This document shows, piece after piece, positions 1 through 7,522 of a stretch of DNA of 20,430 nucleotides. The notes beneath the pieces were generated by a model, which was not told the origin of the DNA, searched no databases, and worked only from the letters and a program-made list of their open reading frames with translations. The stretch comes from DMER64 sp964554535 (GTDB lineage: Bacteria; Bacteroidota; Bacteroidia; Bacteroidales; UBA932), in assembly GCA_964554535.1 (NCBI GenBank), contig CAZKPB010000030.1, positions 1 to 20,430 of the forward strand, in the 5' to 3' direction. Every line of letters starts with the position of its first letter. Within the stretch, counting starts at the first letter, position 1. The position numbers and the translations under genes were made by a program.

Positions 1-157
1 TGTCTTATTCCGTTTATCGGTTGACTCTCATATATATTCCGTCCAAAAGTTGACCCACAAGCAAAGTCTCTATCAAAGATCCTTTATATTTCAAATCCGT
101 TGTCTCTCACATTGACTTATATGCCCCCCTTTTACGGTTCACCTCATTCTACCACAT

Positions 158-248
158 AGACTGTCTACGAAAATCGCCAAAAACGCGTATAGTGGGCCTC
201 CAAAGTAGCCGACTGTATACGTTTACCCCCGTTTTTCGTAAACAGTCT
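158..248. repeat. Imperfect palindromic element, copy A
   Basis: The ends are near-perfect inverted copies: bases 158-173 (starting AGACTGTCTACGAAAA) pair with 233-248 (ending CGTAAACAGTCT) with one mismatch. The middle, 191-214, forms a small hairpin AGTgGGC...GCCgACT. The first 58 bases of the element (164-221) align without gaps to 323-380 at about 45 of 58 positions, so it is one of two related copies. It could be a REP/MITE-like element, a decayed mobile-element end or a structured RNA. I do not recognise it as a named family. Confidence 0.6.
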
Positions 249-322
249 GCTCTTCAACTTTTCAAGAAAATAGCTAAATGTCTGTAAGTCAGCGCATATG
301 TATTTATAGCCATTTCGATTAT

Positions 323-420
323 CTACGAAAACCGCTAAAAACGTACACAGTAGGCCATAAAAGTGGCCGACTATTTACGAAAATTGCGTTAAACGTCAAT
401 AGTCCCGGTTTTTCGGAAAA
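323..420. repeat. Imperfect palindromic element, copy B
   Basis: This is a direct repeat of the element at 158-248, sharing the TCTACGAAAA start, the AAAAACG block and the GGCCGACT/AGCCGACT core. Its central hairpin is stronger: AGT-a-GGCCA (349-357) pairs with TGGCC-g-ACT (364-372) around a six-base loop. The outer ends (TCTACGAAAACCG and CGGTTTTTCGGA) are again inverted copies. The two hairpins keep pairing although their bases differ, which suggests selection on the fold or on the palindrome. Confidence 0.55.
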
Positions 421-522
421 TGACTTTGGATGAATTTTCGCCGCTCTCGACGGGAAATCTCCAGATAGCACCCAATGCCCGGACCGACGTGTGTGATGCT
501 CTCGATTTTCCACAAATATCAT

Positions 523-530
523 TACTTTTG
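523..530 (+). promoter_or_regulatory. Probable -7 promoter box for the cysteine-rich gene
   Basis: TACTTTTG fits the Bacteroidetes -7 consensus TAnnTTTG and lies 28 bases before the ATG at 559. No clear TTTG -33 element is found at the usual distance, so this rests on one half of the promoter only. Confidence 0.4.
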
Positions 531-558
531 CTGTCGACAAATAACCTGAAATTAATAG

Positions 559-933
559 ATGATTATGACGGAAAATGAATTTAAATGCAAGGCGGTCAAT
601 TGTGTGAAGAACACGGTACTGCCTATTCAGATGGCGCAGTTTCGCGAATGCGGCTGTGATTTGGACCAACAATACAAGAAATACGGGAACACTCCTTATT
701 TTTTTGCAGACATCATTGAGCCGGGGCACGTTTATGAGATAGGGTATCCCAAGTGTTTTTGTCCGGACGTGTTGTACGGTGGGGTCAAGGATTCCGCGCT
801 CTGTGAATGTTCCAGACAAAGCATTTTGTATGTTCTGAATACGTTGTTGCCGGATAAGAAGATTACGGTAGAAATGATGGAAACGGTGCTGACCGGAGCA
901 CAGCGGTGCCGGTTCAAGGTGGTGGTGGAATAA
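559..933 (+). CDS. Small cysteine-rich protein, V4R/DUF6144-like C-terminus
   Basis: A 124-residue soluble protein with no signal peptide or membrane segment. It has nine cysteines, six of them in three CxC pairs (C31/C33, C66/C68, C82/C84), plus C10, C15 and C117. The last 45 residues (CSRQ..., then G-A-Q-R-C-R-F-K-V) recall the ending of small ligand- or metal-binding domains of the V4R / thiazoline-carboxylate hydrolase / DUF6144 kind, where a Cys precedes an aromatic residue and a final beta strand. That match is from memory and weak. A stop lies directly before the ATG; a second ATG two codons in is an alternative start. The next gene begins 14 bases after the stop, so the two are probably co-transcribed. 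Function unknown; the CxC pairs suggest Zn or Fe-S binding. Confidence 0.7.
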   Translation: MIMTENEFKCKAVNCVKNTVLPIQMAQFRECGCDLDQQYKKYGNTPYFFADIIEPGHVYEIGYPKCFCPDVLYGGVKDSALCECSRQSILYVLNTLLPDKKITVEMMETVLTGAQRCRFKVVVE

Positions 934-938
934 AGGAG
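934..938 (+). promoter_or_regulatory. Shine-Dalgarno site deciding the hydrolase start
   Basis: AGGAG, followed by AAGG, lies nine bases before the ATG at 948. Such sites are uncommon in Bacteroidetes. Here it favours the ATG at 948 over the frame's earlier ATG at 906, which lies inside the upstream gene. Confidence 0.55.
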
Positions 939-947
939 AAGGTCAAA

Positions 948-1451
948 ATGACATGGAAAACTGCACTGGTAATAATTGATATTCAGAACGATATCACTAA
1001 GAATTACAAGGAGGTGATAGCGGACATCAATTGTGCCGTTGATTGGGCGGTTCAAAATGACTTTTTTGTGGTTTATATAAGACATGAAAATCTGTCGGCG
1101 GGCACCCGTACTTTCAAGACCAACACCCGTGGTGCTGAATGGGTCCCCGAGATGAAGGTCATATCTGACCACATTTTCACCAAATACAAGGGCAACGCAT
1201 TGACCAGCAAACCCTTCGCAGATTTTATCAAATCAAATGAAATTGCCGAGTTTTACCTTGCCGGTGCCGACGCTACAGCCTGCGTTAAATCCACCTGCTT
1301 TAATCTCTGCAAAGAAGGCTTTAAGGTGCATGTCTTGTCTGACTGCATTACCAGTTATGATAAGAAGAAAATCCCGGAAATGTTGGCTTACTATGAGAGC
1401 AAGGGCGCTACGGTTGTATGCTTGAAGGACCTGCTGGCCGGCGGCCGGTAA
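948..1451 (+). CDS. Isochorismatase-family cysteine hydrolase
   Basis: A 167-residue cytoplasmic protein of the isochorismatase/nicotinamidase fold. The family's catalytic triad is visible: D11 in the opening strand (L-V-I-I-D-I-Q-N-D), K79 (F-T-K-Y-K-G) and the nucleophile C112 (A-D-A-T-A-C-V-K-S-T) after the loop that normally carries a cis-peptide. The length is typical for the stand-alone family. Members hydrolyse amides or vinyl ethers such as nicotinamide, ureidoacrylate or isochorismate; the substrate cannot be told from sequence. I chose the ATG at 948 because of the Shine-Dalgarno site and because the family starts just before the first strand. It sits 14 bases after the cysteine-rich gene and is likely in one operon with it. 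Confidence 0.88.
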   Translation: MTWKTALVIIDIQNDITKNYKEVIADINCAVDWAVQNDFFVVYIRHENLSAGTRTFKTNTRGAEWVPEMKVISDHIFTKYKGNALTSKPFADFIKSNEIAEFYLAGADATACVKSTCFNLCKEGFKVHVLSDCITSYDKKKIPEMLAYYESKGATVVCLKDLLAGGR

Positions 1452-1509
1452 TTATCCAATGCACGGCCTCTTCAAGGGGGTGTCTCTGTCTCAAAGTCCG
1501 GTGCTATGG

Positions 1510-1526
1510 AGTCTTCGCAGAAGACT
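1510..1526. terminator. Hairpin between convergent genes, possible terminator
   Basis: AGTCTTC-gca-GAAGACT is a perfect 7-base-pair stem with a three-base loop, in the 213-base gap between two convergent genes. There is no T-run on either side, so it is at best an atypical terminator. The rest of the gap (1452-1664) shows nothing recognisable. Confidence 0.3.
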
Positions 1527-1664
1527 TCTCCGGTGCGGGCAATGTCGGTGCCTACCTTTATTACTACGTCGCTCCGTCGTAGAGATAGAGATTGATGGTG
1601 ATATTGCAGCTGGGGGAGCCGGCGGTAGGGTATAGAGTGTCAGGCCCAAGATTCGGTGTTTTTT

Positions 1665-3713
1665 TCATAGTTCCGGAATGCCAATAGATTTTAAATATTC
1701 ATAAGTGGCATCATAATACTCCGGTAGCCGGGTTGGGTCTTCGGGGTCTCCCTTGGGAATAAAGAGAATCATCCCTTGGCGGGCACGGGTGAGAAGCACT
1801 CGGTAGGCGTTTTTCCGGTAGAGTTGCCTTTCGGTTTTGTTCACATTATTCCATTTGGTGCCGCCATTGAACTGGTAGTATTGCCAACCATGCGGAGTAT
1901 AACGGAAGTCGCCGTCCCAGGCCACGCATACCCAGTCCAGTTCAAGGCCTTGAACGTCAAATTCTGTGGCGACATCTTCCAGAAAGAGAGAAGAGCGGAT
2001 GTCTTCCTCATTATCAAGAAACCAATGCACGACATCCGCTTTCAATCGGACTACAATGTCTTCCGGACGGAGGCGGTCTCCCGCAGAAGAAGCCACAATG
2101 CCATATCGTTCACTGCCTCCGGCATTTTTGCGTAACCATTCTTTGGCAGTGGTTATAGTGCGAGTCAGCAAGATGGGATACTTATTCAATGAGGCCAACA
2201 AGGACGAGGCTCCCTCTTTATTAAGATCAAGCACGCTGTGGACAAAATGAGATAGATTTTCCGCTCTGAAAGAACGCATGGAAACAGAGAGGTGGAGCGA
2301 AGGATCAAAAGTGACTTTAGGGTGGTCCTGTAACATGGCAAGAGCCTCTCCGGACGCATATTCTCTGTCAGTCATCTTGTTTGATGCATAGATGTTCCAA
2401 TGGGGATAGCTTCGATTGAGTGAAAGGATCCATTCTTCAATGCCGGCCTCACCGGTATTTATTTCCTGACCCCCACCCACCAGACAAATGATCACAGCCC
2501 AGTCAGGGTGCCGGTCAAGGCACGAAATAAGATATTCAGGCTCGGAATAGGGGAAGCCCCTTACTCCTTTTTTACGAGACATAAAGCTTGTCAGCTGGGG
2601 CTGCGTCCAGGCTCGCTGTGCCTCGTCAAAAATGGCAACGTGGTCTACCGGAATATAATGTTTGCTCTTGTTTTCCACTTTGGCATAAAATGTTTCATCC
2701 ATCACGACCTTCCCGTCCACAATCTTTGTCCCTTCTAAACAGGTATCCCTATAATGGTGAATCATCTGGATAAATGTTTTTACTTCACTTTGTGCTTTGG
2801 TTTTGGTGAGACGGTTCCCCTGCGTTTTTTCTCTGGCCACTTTGTCTCTTGCCAAGGCTTCGGTAAGTACTTCTACAAGAGGATAATTACCGGACAGGTA
2901 AACGGCAATATCATCTTTGGCAAATTGTTCGGTAGCAATATTAAGCCCAACTAATGTTTTGCCGGCTCCGGGTACACCCGTGACAAAACAGATAGCTTTT
3001 TCATTATTTGCTTTGGAACGTTCAATGATTGAAGAAATAAACTGACCGGTGAGCGTGAGATTTGCGGCAGCGGCATCTGAGCGAGAGATGTCGGCCACTG
3101 TGTGCTGGTTATATAGGGCACTGGCGGCTTCAATAATGGTAGGTGTGGGAGCGTAGCGGCTTACTGCCCACTCATCGTCACTCAGATTTGAGTCTATTTG
3201 ACATTGAGACAAAGAACGTTGCAGCACTTCAGAAAGGTTCTCCGTGTTAGCCAGTAACGGAAAAAACATTTTTTCTTTGAACTGAGCGTAGGAGTTATGC
3301 GGCAAATCCGCTTCTGTGGCCACCAATACCGGAAGGATATATCGGTTATGCGATTCCTCGTGAAAATTTTGTAAATCAAGCGCGTAATCCCATACCTGAG
3401 CTATATCGGATTTGGCATAATGTTCATTAAACGCTTTAAATTCCAAAATAACCACAATGCCGTCTATCAAAACCACCACGTCAATGCGACGTCCAATTCT
3501 TGGAATATTGTATTCAAAAAAGACCGTGCCGTGACCGCAATAGGGTTTCAATACGGATTTTACAATAGCTATCTCTTCATTCCATGCCTCACGCTGCGTC
3601 GTTTCAAGACTTGAATGTTGGCTAAGTTGTCCGTTGTCCAAGCAGATGAGGATGGCATCAACCGGATCATCAATAAACCGCTCAATGCTATTTGAATAGT
3701 AAAAACGAGGCAT
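1665..3713 (-). CDS. DUF2075-type nuclease-helicase ATPase
   Basis: A 682-residue cytoplasmic protein. The N-terminal part carries a PD-(D/E)xK nuclease signature: E47, D78 (R-R-I-D-V-V-V) and the E91-F-K93 pair (V-I-L-E-F-K). It is followed by a superfamily-1 helicase-like ATPase: Walker A at 245-253 (T-G-V-P-G-A-G-K-T), Walker B at 361-366 (I-F-D-E-A-Q), the V-G-G-G-Q-E-I-N-T-G-E-A-G motif at 412-424, F-D-V-Q-G-L-E-L-D-W near 585-594 and a motif VI-like Y-R-V-L-L-T-R-A-R at 637-645. This order matches DUF2075 proteins, whose ATPase resembles the helicase of long Schlafen proteins. It probably cuts or remodels DNA or RNA with ATP; some relatives sit in defence loci, but none of its neighbours here is a known defence gene. 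The start lies 7 bases after the stop of the broken SUMF1-like gene, so both were likely one transcript. Confidence 0.85.
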   Translation of the reverse strand: MPRFYYSNSIERFIDDPVDAILICLDNGQLSQHSSLETTQREAWNEEIAIVKSVLKPYCGHGTVFFEYNIPRIGRRIDVVVLIDGIVVILEFKAFNEHYAKSDIAQVWDYALDLQNFHEESHNRYILPVLVATEADLPHNSYAQFKEKMFFPLLANTENLSEVLQRSLSQCQIDSNLSDDEWAVSRYAPTPTIIEAASALYNQHTVADISRSDAAAANLTLTGQFISSIIERSKANNEKAICFVTGVPGAGKTLVGLNIATEQFAKDDIAVYLSGNYPLVEVLTEALARDKVAREKTQGNRLTKTKAQSEVKTFIQMIHHYRDTCLEGTKIVDGKVVMDETFYAKVENKSKHYIPVDHVAIFDEAQRAWTQPQLTSFMSRKKGVRGFPYSEPEYLISCLDRHPDWAVIICLVGGGQEINTGEAGIEEWILSLNRSYPHWNIYASNKMTDREYASGEALAMLQDHPKVTFDPSLHLSVSMRSFRAENLSHFVHSVLDLNKEGASSLLASLNKYPILLTRTITTAKEWLRKNAGGSERYGIVASSAGDRLRPEDIVVRLKADVVHWFLDNEEDIRSSLFLEDVATEFDVQGLELDWVCVAWDGDFRYTPHGWQYYQFNGGTKWNNVNKTERQLYRKNAYRVLLTRARQGMILFIPKGDPEDPTRLPEYYDATYEYLKSIGIPEL

Positions 3714-3720
3714 GGTATCC

Positions 3721-4686
3721 CTATTTTGAGCAAACCACCCTGAACCCGGCCCCGCCCCGTTGTGTGATAAAGTGAAATACGCGGGATGAGGTACGCGTAT
3801 CTCTGGCCGGCCGGAAATAATCGCCGCCGCGGCTGCAGATGCTTTCCAGTTTGCGTGTCATATCTGAGGCGATGAATTCTTCATAGTCGGGCACGGTGTA
3901 GTGGGGGTTCTCCTGCGCTTCTTCCGAGTAAGGATAGACGCCGTCTCCGGTAAATTCAGTGGCCAGTCCGCTCATATCGTAAATACCCAGTTCGTTGGGT
4001 TTTTTTTGACCTACAGGGTGGGGGACTCCATCGCTGTTATCCAGGTACCAGCCCACTTCATCCGGGTTGTTGCTGCCGCTGTACAGGTAATGATGGGTTT
4101 TGCGTCCGCCCCGGGCCGCATATTCCCACTCGGCCTCGGAGGGTAAACGATATTCCTTTCCTTCTTAATGGGAGAGCCACCGGCAAAAGGCTTGCGCGTC
4201 TTTCCAGGTGACGTGGACCACCGGATAATTCATGGTGGTGGAGTCGTGCAGGCGGCCGGAACGGTCATAGCGCCAGTTTATGTGTTTGAGGCGGCTTAGT
4301 ATTCCCTCGTTAACAATCACAGATCCGTAAGACGTGTCCGCTTTGGGGGGGTGCTCGGTGTAATACAGCATATTATAGCCGGATTCGGCATCGGTCACGT
4401 AGCCGGTCTCGTCCACAAATCGGGCAAATTGCGCGCAGGTTACCATGTACTTTCCTATGTAGTAGCTGCTTAGCTTTACTTTGCGGGCGGGAAACTCGTC
4501 GTCATCGGCATAGTCCACTTGTTCCGGGGTGGCTCCCATCATAAAGTGCCCCCCCCTCACATAGACCATTTCCATAAAGGTATCCGAGCTAAGCAGCCCG
4601 GCGCAACCCACGAAGCCTACCCACGACAGTACCGCAACAATGACTGCCGAGATTCCAATAGTCAAGTGTTTTTTTGATACTTTCAT
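3721..4686 (-). pseudogene. SUMF1/FGE-like lipoprotein, broken by in-frame TAA
   Basis: Read through one stop codon, this is a 321-residue protein of the sulfatase-modifying-factor (FGE-sulfatase) fold. The N-terminus is hydrophobic with a possible lipobox at C28 (F-V-G-C). The opening domain motif M-V-Y-V-R-G-G-H-F-M-M-G is at 40-51 and V-H-V-T-W-K-D-A-Q-A-F-C-R-W-L-S at 157-172. Codon 174 is TAA (4165-4167); beyond it the same frame continues with E-G-K-E-Y-R-L-P-S-E-A-E-W-E-Y-A-A-R-G-G, then P-N-E-L-G-I-Y-D-M-S-G and G-F-R-V-V. Relatives usually have Lys or Gln at the stop. The C-terminal cysteines of true formylglycine-generating enzymes are not seen, so even the intact protein was probably a non-catalytic or differently acting member. 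I chose the ATG at 4686 for its signal peptide; 4716 is possible. Alternatives to decay are a sequencing error or stop suppression. Confidence 0.8.
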
Positions 4687-4701
4687 GTATGGTAAAACGG
4701 G

Positions 4702-4734
4702 ATTGCGAATATACATATTTTTTTCATAATTTTG
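4702..4734 (+). promoter_or_regulatory. Bacteroidetes-type promoter of the 5'-nucleotidase gene
   Basis: ATTG at 4702-4705 and TAATTTTG at 4727-4734 match the -33 TTTG / -7 TAnnTTTG pattern with 21 bases between. The predicted start of transcription is near 4741, giving a leader of about 12 bases before the ATG at 4753. Confidence 0.55.
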
Positions 4735-4752
4735 TCGTCACAAGCTTTCATT

Positions 4753-6324
4753 ATGAAAGCTCGTATAGTTGGTTTCATTCTTTGTTATATCATATGTTCT
4801 TGTTCGCATGAGCCGGCCGTATTGCACGTTATTTCCACTACGGATTTACACGGGGAACTTGGTCCGAATATGTCTTCTATTTACTCCTATATCCATGACG
4901 CCCGGGAAGCATACGGAGACAACCTGATTCTGCTTGACGGCGGGGATAACCTGCAGGGGACTCCCGAGTCCAACTATTCCTGCTATGTGGACAAAGCGGA
5001 TACCTCCATTTATGCACAGTTGTTCAATGCGATGCAATATGACGCCATGTCCGTGTGAAACCACGATGTGGAACTCGGCAGCGGCATATACAACAAGTTC
5101 TTTTCTCAGATACATGCGCCGGTGTTATGCACCAATATTGTGGACATGAAATCCGGAAAACCGGTGTTCAAACCCTACACTATACTGCACAAGGGCGACT
5201 ATAAAATTGCGGTGCTGGGCATCTGCGGTACCGAGGATTTGGAATGGCTTCCCGTTTCCCTGAGGGAAAATATGGAGTATGTGCCGATGATTGAATCGGC
5301 CAAACATTGGATGAAACGTATCAAAAGAAGGGAACATCCGGACCTGGTAATAGGTCTGATGCATACCGGCTGCGCCCCCGGAGACCGGGAATCGGCCTAT
5401 TTGCTTGCCAAAGAGGTCCCGGGACTGGCACTGTGCTTTTGCGGACACCTTCACAAGTGTCAAATGGAACGCACCGTCAACTCCGACGGGGATTCCGTGG
5501 CCCTTATCAGTACAAACGACAGAGGGCGGCATATTGCCTGCGCCACCGTCCACTTGCAGCCCGGACGCTTTGGCAAAACCAATGTGTCTGTTTCTACGGA
5601 AATTGTACCTATGAAGGGCTACGCCCCTTCGCAGGATTACAACCGCTTGATATCGGGTTTTCAATCGCGTGCCGACCACTATTTCAATATTCCCATTACT
5701 TCCATTGAAGCCACCATTTACAGCAACGATGCCCTGAACGGCCCCTGCCACTGGACCAGTATGTTGCACCGGGCTTACCGAAAAATGGCGGAAAGTATTG
5801 GGTATGTAGATGAAAAAGCCGTGACGGCCACCATTGTGTCGCCCTCGGAGCGTGATGCGGTACTGTACAAGGGAGCTCTGACCCTGAAGGATATCATCTC
5901 CATTTATCCTTATGAAAACACCTTGAGCATCATAGAAATGACCGGTCAAGAAATCATTGATTACCTGGAATATGCCTACTCCCTGCTTTTGGACTATCCC
6001 GATAATCCCATCTATGTGTTTGATACCGTATCGGGGTTTATCTATACCGTAGACAAGAGAAGACCTTACGGGTCGCGCATAGACATTCTGTCCGAGTCAA
6101 ACGGGAATCCCTTTTATTCGACTTCTTCTTATCGGGTGGCCATGAACACTTTCCGGGCCAGCGGGGGGAACGGACACTTGACTAAAGGTCTTGGATGGAC
6201 CCAGGGAAAGATTATGGCCCGCACGGTAGCCGTAAGCAACCAAAGTATTCTCACCATGCTGATGCATCAGTTTTCCCACCAGGCCATTGACATCTCGCTG
6301 CTGGATGAATGGCGGTATATATAA
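4753..6324 (+). pseudogene. Lipoprotein 5'-nucleotidase, broken by in-frame TGA
   Basis: A metallophosphatase/5'-nucleotidase (UshA-like) of 523 codons interrupted by TGA at codon 102 (5056-5058). The signal peptide ends in a lipobox (I-C-S-C17), so the product would sit on a periplasmic membrane face. The metal motifs are in order: S-T-T-D31-L-H33-G, D-G-G-D65, then stop-N103-H104-D105-V-E where relatives read G-N-H-D, then G-L-M-H-T-G and C-G-H-L-H. The C-terminal nucleotidase domain follows, with N-T-F-R-A-S-G-G-N-G near the end. A GGA-to-TGA change would explain the stop. The remaining frame is open and conserved, so the loss is recent, a sequence error, or bypassed. The ATG at 4753 was chosen because the earlier in-frame start (4732) lies in the promoter. 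It is divergent from the equally broken SUMF1-like gene. Confidence 0.85.
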
Positions 6325-6370
6325 ATGCGCCCTTACAATCTTGCATGTGCATTGTCCATTCAGCAAGTAC

Positions 6371-6760
6371 TTATTCGGAGAGTATGTCAATAAACGATTG
6401 GGGCAAATAGATGTTTTCCACGTCTATAGCCTTCTTGAACAAGGGCGCTATCTCTTCATCCGCAAAACCGGCTATGCCGCAACCAATACGGGTGACCAAA
6501 AATTTGAGGGTAGGGTGGGCTTTTGCAAATGCAAGGAATTCATCCACATAGGGTTTGATGGTTTCCACACCGCCCTGCATGGTGGGAATGGCGTAACTCC
6601 GGCCTTGCAGACCCACTCCCTGACCCGGAATGGCACCGAATTTAAAAACCGCTGCCAAAGCAGCCCCGCCGGCGTGAGCGCCCCGGAGGTTGCTTCCAAA
6701 CACAAAGATTTCATTTTGTGCCAGTTGGGTGATCTTCTCCGGAGATATTCTTGTTTTCAT
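6371..6760 (-). CDS. Macro-like protein, A1S_2505 phage non-structural family
   Basis: A 129-residue cytoplasmic protein. Its conserved blocks are N-E-I-F-V-F-G-S-N-L-R-G-A-H-A-G-G-A-A (16-34), F-G-A-I-P-G-Q-G-V-G-L-Q-G-R-S-Y-A-I-P-T (41-60) and F-L-V-T-R-I-G-C-G-I-A-G-F (87-99). These are the hallmarks of a small macro-domain-like family named after phage non-structural protein A1S_2505. Macro folds bind ADP-ribose or related nucleotides; the exact ligand of this family is not known to me. The gene starts 19 bases after the peptide deformylase gene on the same strand, so both are probably one transcript. It converges with the 5'-nucleotidase gene 46 bases away. Confidence 0.85.
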   Translation of the reverse strand: MKTRISPEKITQLAQNEIFVFGSNLRGAHAGGAALAAVFKFGAIPGQGVGLQGRSYAIPTMQGGVETIKPYVDEFLAFAKAHPTLKFLVTRIGCGIAGFADEEIAPLFKKAIDVENIYLPQSFIDILSE

Positions 6761-6779
6761 ACGTGTTTTTCAAATGGGT

Positions 6780-7382
6780 TTACAGTCTGTCCGTGTAGAT
6801 GATTCCTTCCAGATGGTCCACCTCATGTTGAAAGATGACGGCGGTGTAGCCTTCCACGGTTTCACGGACTTCCTTTAGGGTAGCAGGGTCGGTGTAGGAG
6901 ATGACTATTTGTTCGGCGCGCGAGACTTGTTCGCGCCGGCCCGGTACGGAGAGGCATCCTTCGGGCCCCGTTTGCCGGGCGTCGCCGTAGCTGACAATGC
7001 GGATGTTGGGGTAGGCTATAAAGGGAGCTTCGGCCTCGGCATTTACCTTGTCAAAACGTTGCACTACCACCAGGCGCTTGTTTATTCCCACTTGCGGTCC
7101 GGCTATGCCCACTCCGCCCACCGTGCTGTCCTGCACGGTCACGCTCATGCGTTGGACAAGAAGGCGGTAGGCCTCGCTTTTGAGGGCCCTGCGGCTCATA
7201 ATGCCCGAGGGGGTTCTCAAAACCTCATTTTCCTTAGGGTCGTCCACTACCAATACGTGCATAAGTTCTTGCGGATCAGCAAAAATAAGGGCTTTATCTT
7301 CTTTGGAAAAAGTGCCGCGGCAGGAGGTGCAGGTTGCCAAAGTAACCCCCAATACCGCAATATAGCCATACAGTCTTTTCAC
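6780..7382 (-). CDS. def: Peptide deformylase with lipoprotein-type signal
   Basis: A 200-residue peptide deformylase, which removes the N-formyl group from new proteins. All three family motifs are present: G-V-G-I-A-G-P-Q (90-97, motif 1, usually G-x-G-L-A-A-P-Q), E-G-C143-L-S (141-145, with the metal-binding Cys) and Q-H186-E187-x-D-H190 (metal ligands and catalytic Glu). Unlike the classic cytosolic enzyme it begins with a hydrophobic segment (residues 4-17) ending in cysteines C18 and C21 and followed by a charged linker, as in a lipoprotein. The start codon is GTG at 7382. It may act on formyl-peptides outside the cytoplasm or may simply be anchored. It is probably a second copy besides a cytosolic enzyme elsewhere, which is inference. 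It leads the macro-like gene. Confidence 0.9.
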   Translation of the reverse strand: MKRLYGYIAVLGVTLATCTSCRGTFSKEDKALIFADPQELMHVLVVDDPKENEVLRTPSGIMSRRALKSEAYRLLVQRMSVTVQDSTVGGVGIAGPQVGINKRLVVVQRFDKVNAEAEAPFIAYPNIRIVSYGDARQTGPEGCLSVPGRREQVSRAEQIVISYTDPATLKEVRETVEGYTAVIFQHEVDHLEGIIYTDRL

Positions 7383-7474
7383 AATTCAGGTTTATTGATT
7401 TCAATATTTGTTGCAAATTAATAAAAATAACCGAGCCGCGGTATTTTCTTACGCAGGTTATATTGTCATTATGT

Positions 7475-7482
7475 TATCTTTG
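7475..7482 (+). promoter_or_regulatory. Probable -7 promoter box for the flavodoxin gene
   Basis: TATCTTTG matches TAnnTTTG exactly and lies 40 bases before the ATG at 7523. I see no clear -33 element at the right spacing. The box also argues against the earlier in-frame start at 7463, which lies upstream of it. Confidence 0.5.
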
Positions 7483-7522
7483 CATAGGCCGTGAAGGCCA
7501 ATCATACAAATTGATACATCAT

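Larger units (their letters stand above)
1..558. other. Non-coding left edge with two palindromic repeats
   Basis: I find no convincing gene here. Bases 1-157 are AT-rich and show nothing recognisable. Two related palindromic elements occupy about 158-248 and 323-420 and are listed separately. Bases 421-558 lead into the first gene and hold a probable -7 promoter box at 523-530. An open minus-strand frame crosses this area but matches no family and runs through the repeats, so I treat it as chance. Confidence 0.6.

Noticed and set aside
319..819. Minus-strand open frame of 166 codons over the left repeats
   Set aside because: It overlaps the cysteine-rich gene, crosses both palindromic repeats and resembles no family.
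732..1172. Minus-strand frame opposite the first two genes
   Set aside because: Antisense to two better-supported genes, no recognisable domain.
5056..5058. Reassignment of TGA to glycine, as in some candidate-phylum bacteria
   Set aside because: Genes here end normally in TGA (for example at 9409 and the methyltransferase), and the promoters and families are Bacteroidetes.
5125..5949. Minus-strand open frame of 274 codons
   Set aside because: It lies antisense within the 5'-nucleotidase, whose conserved motifs are clear; a composition shadow.
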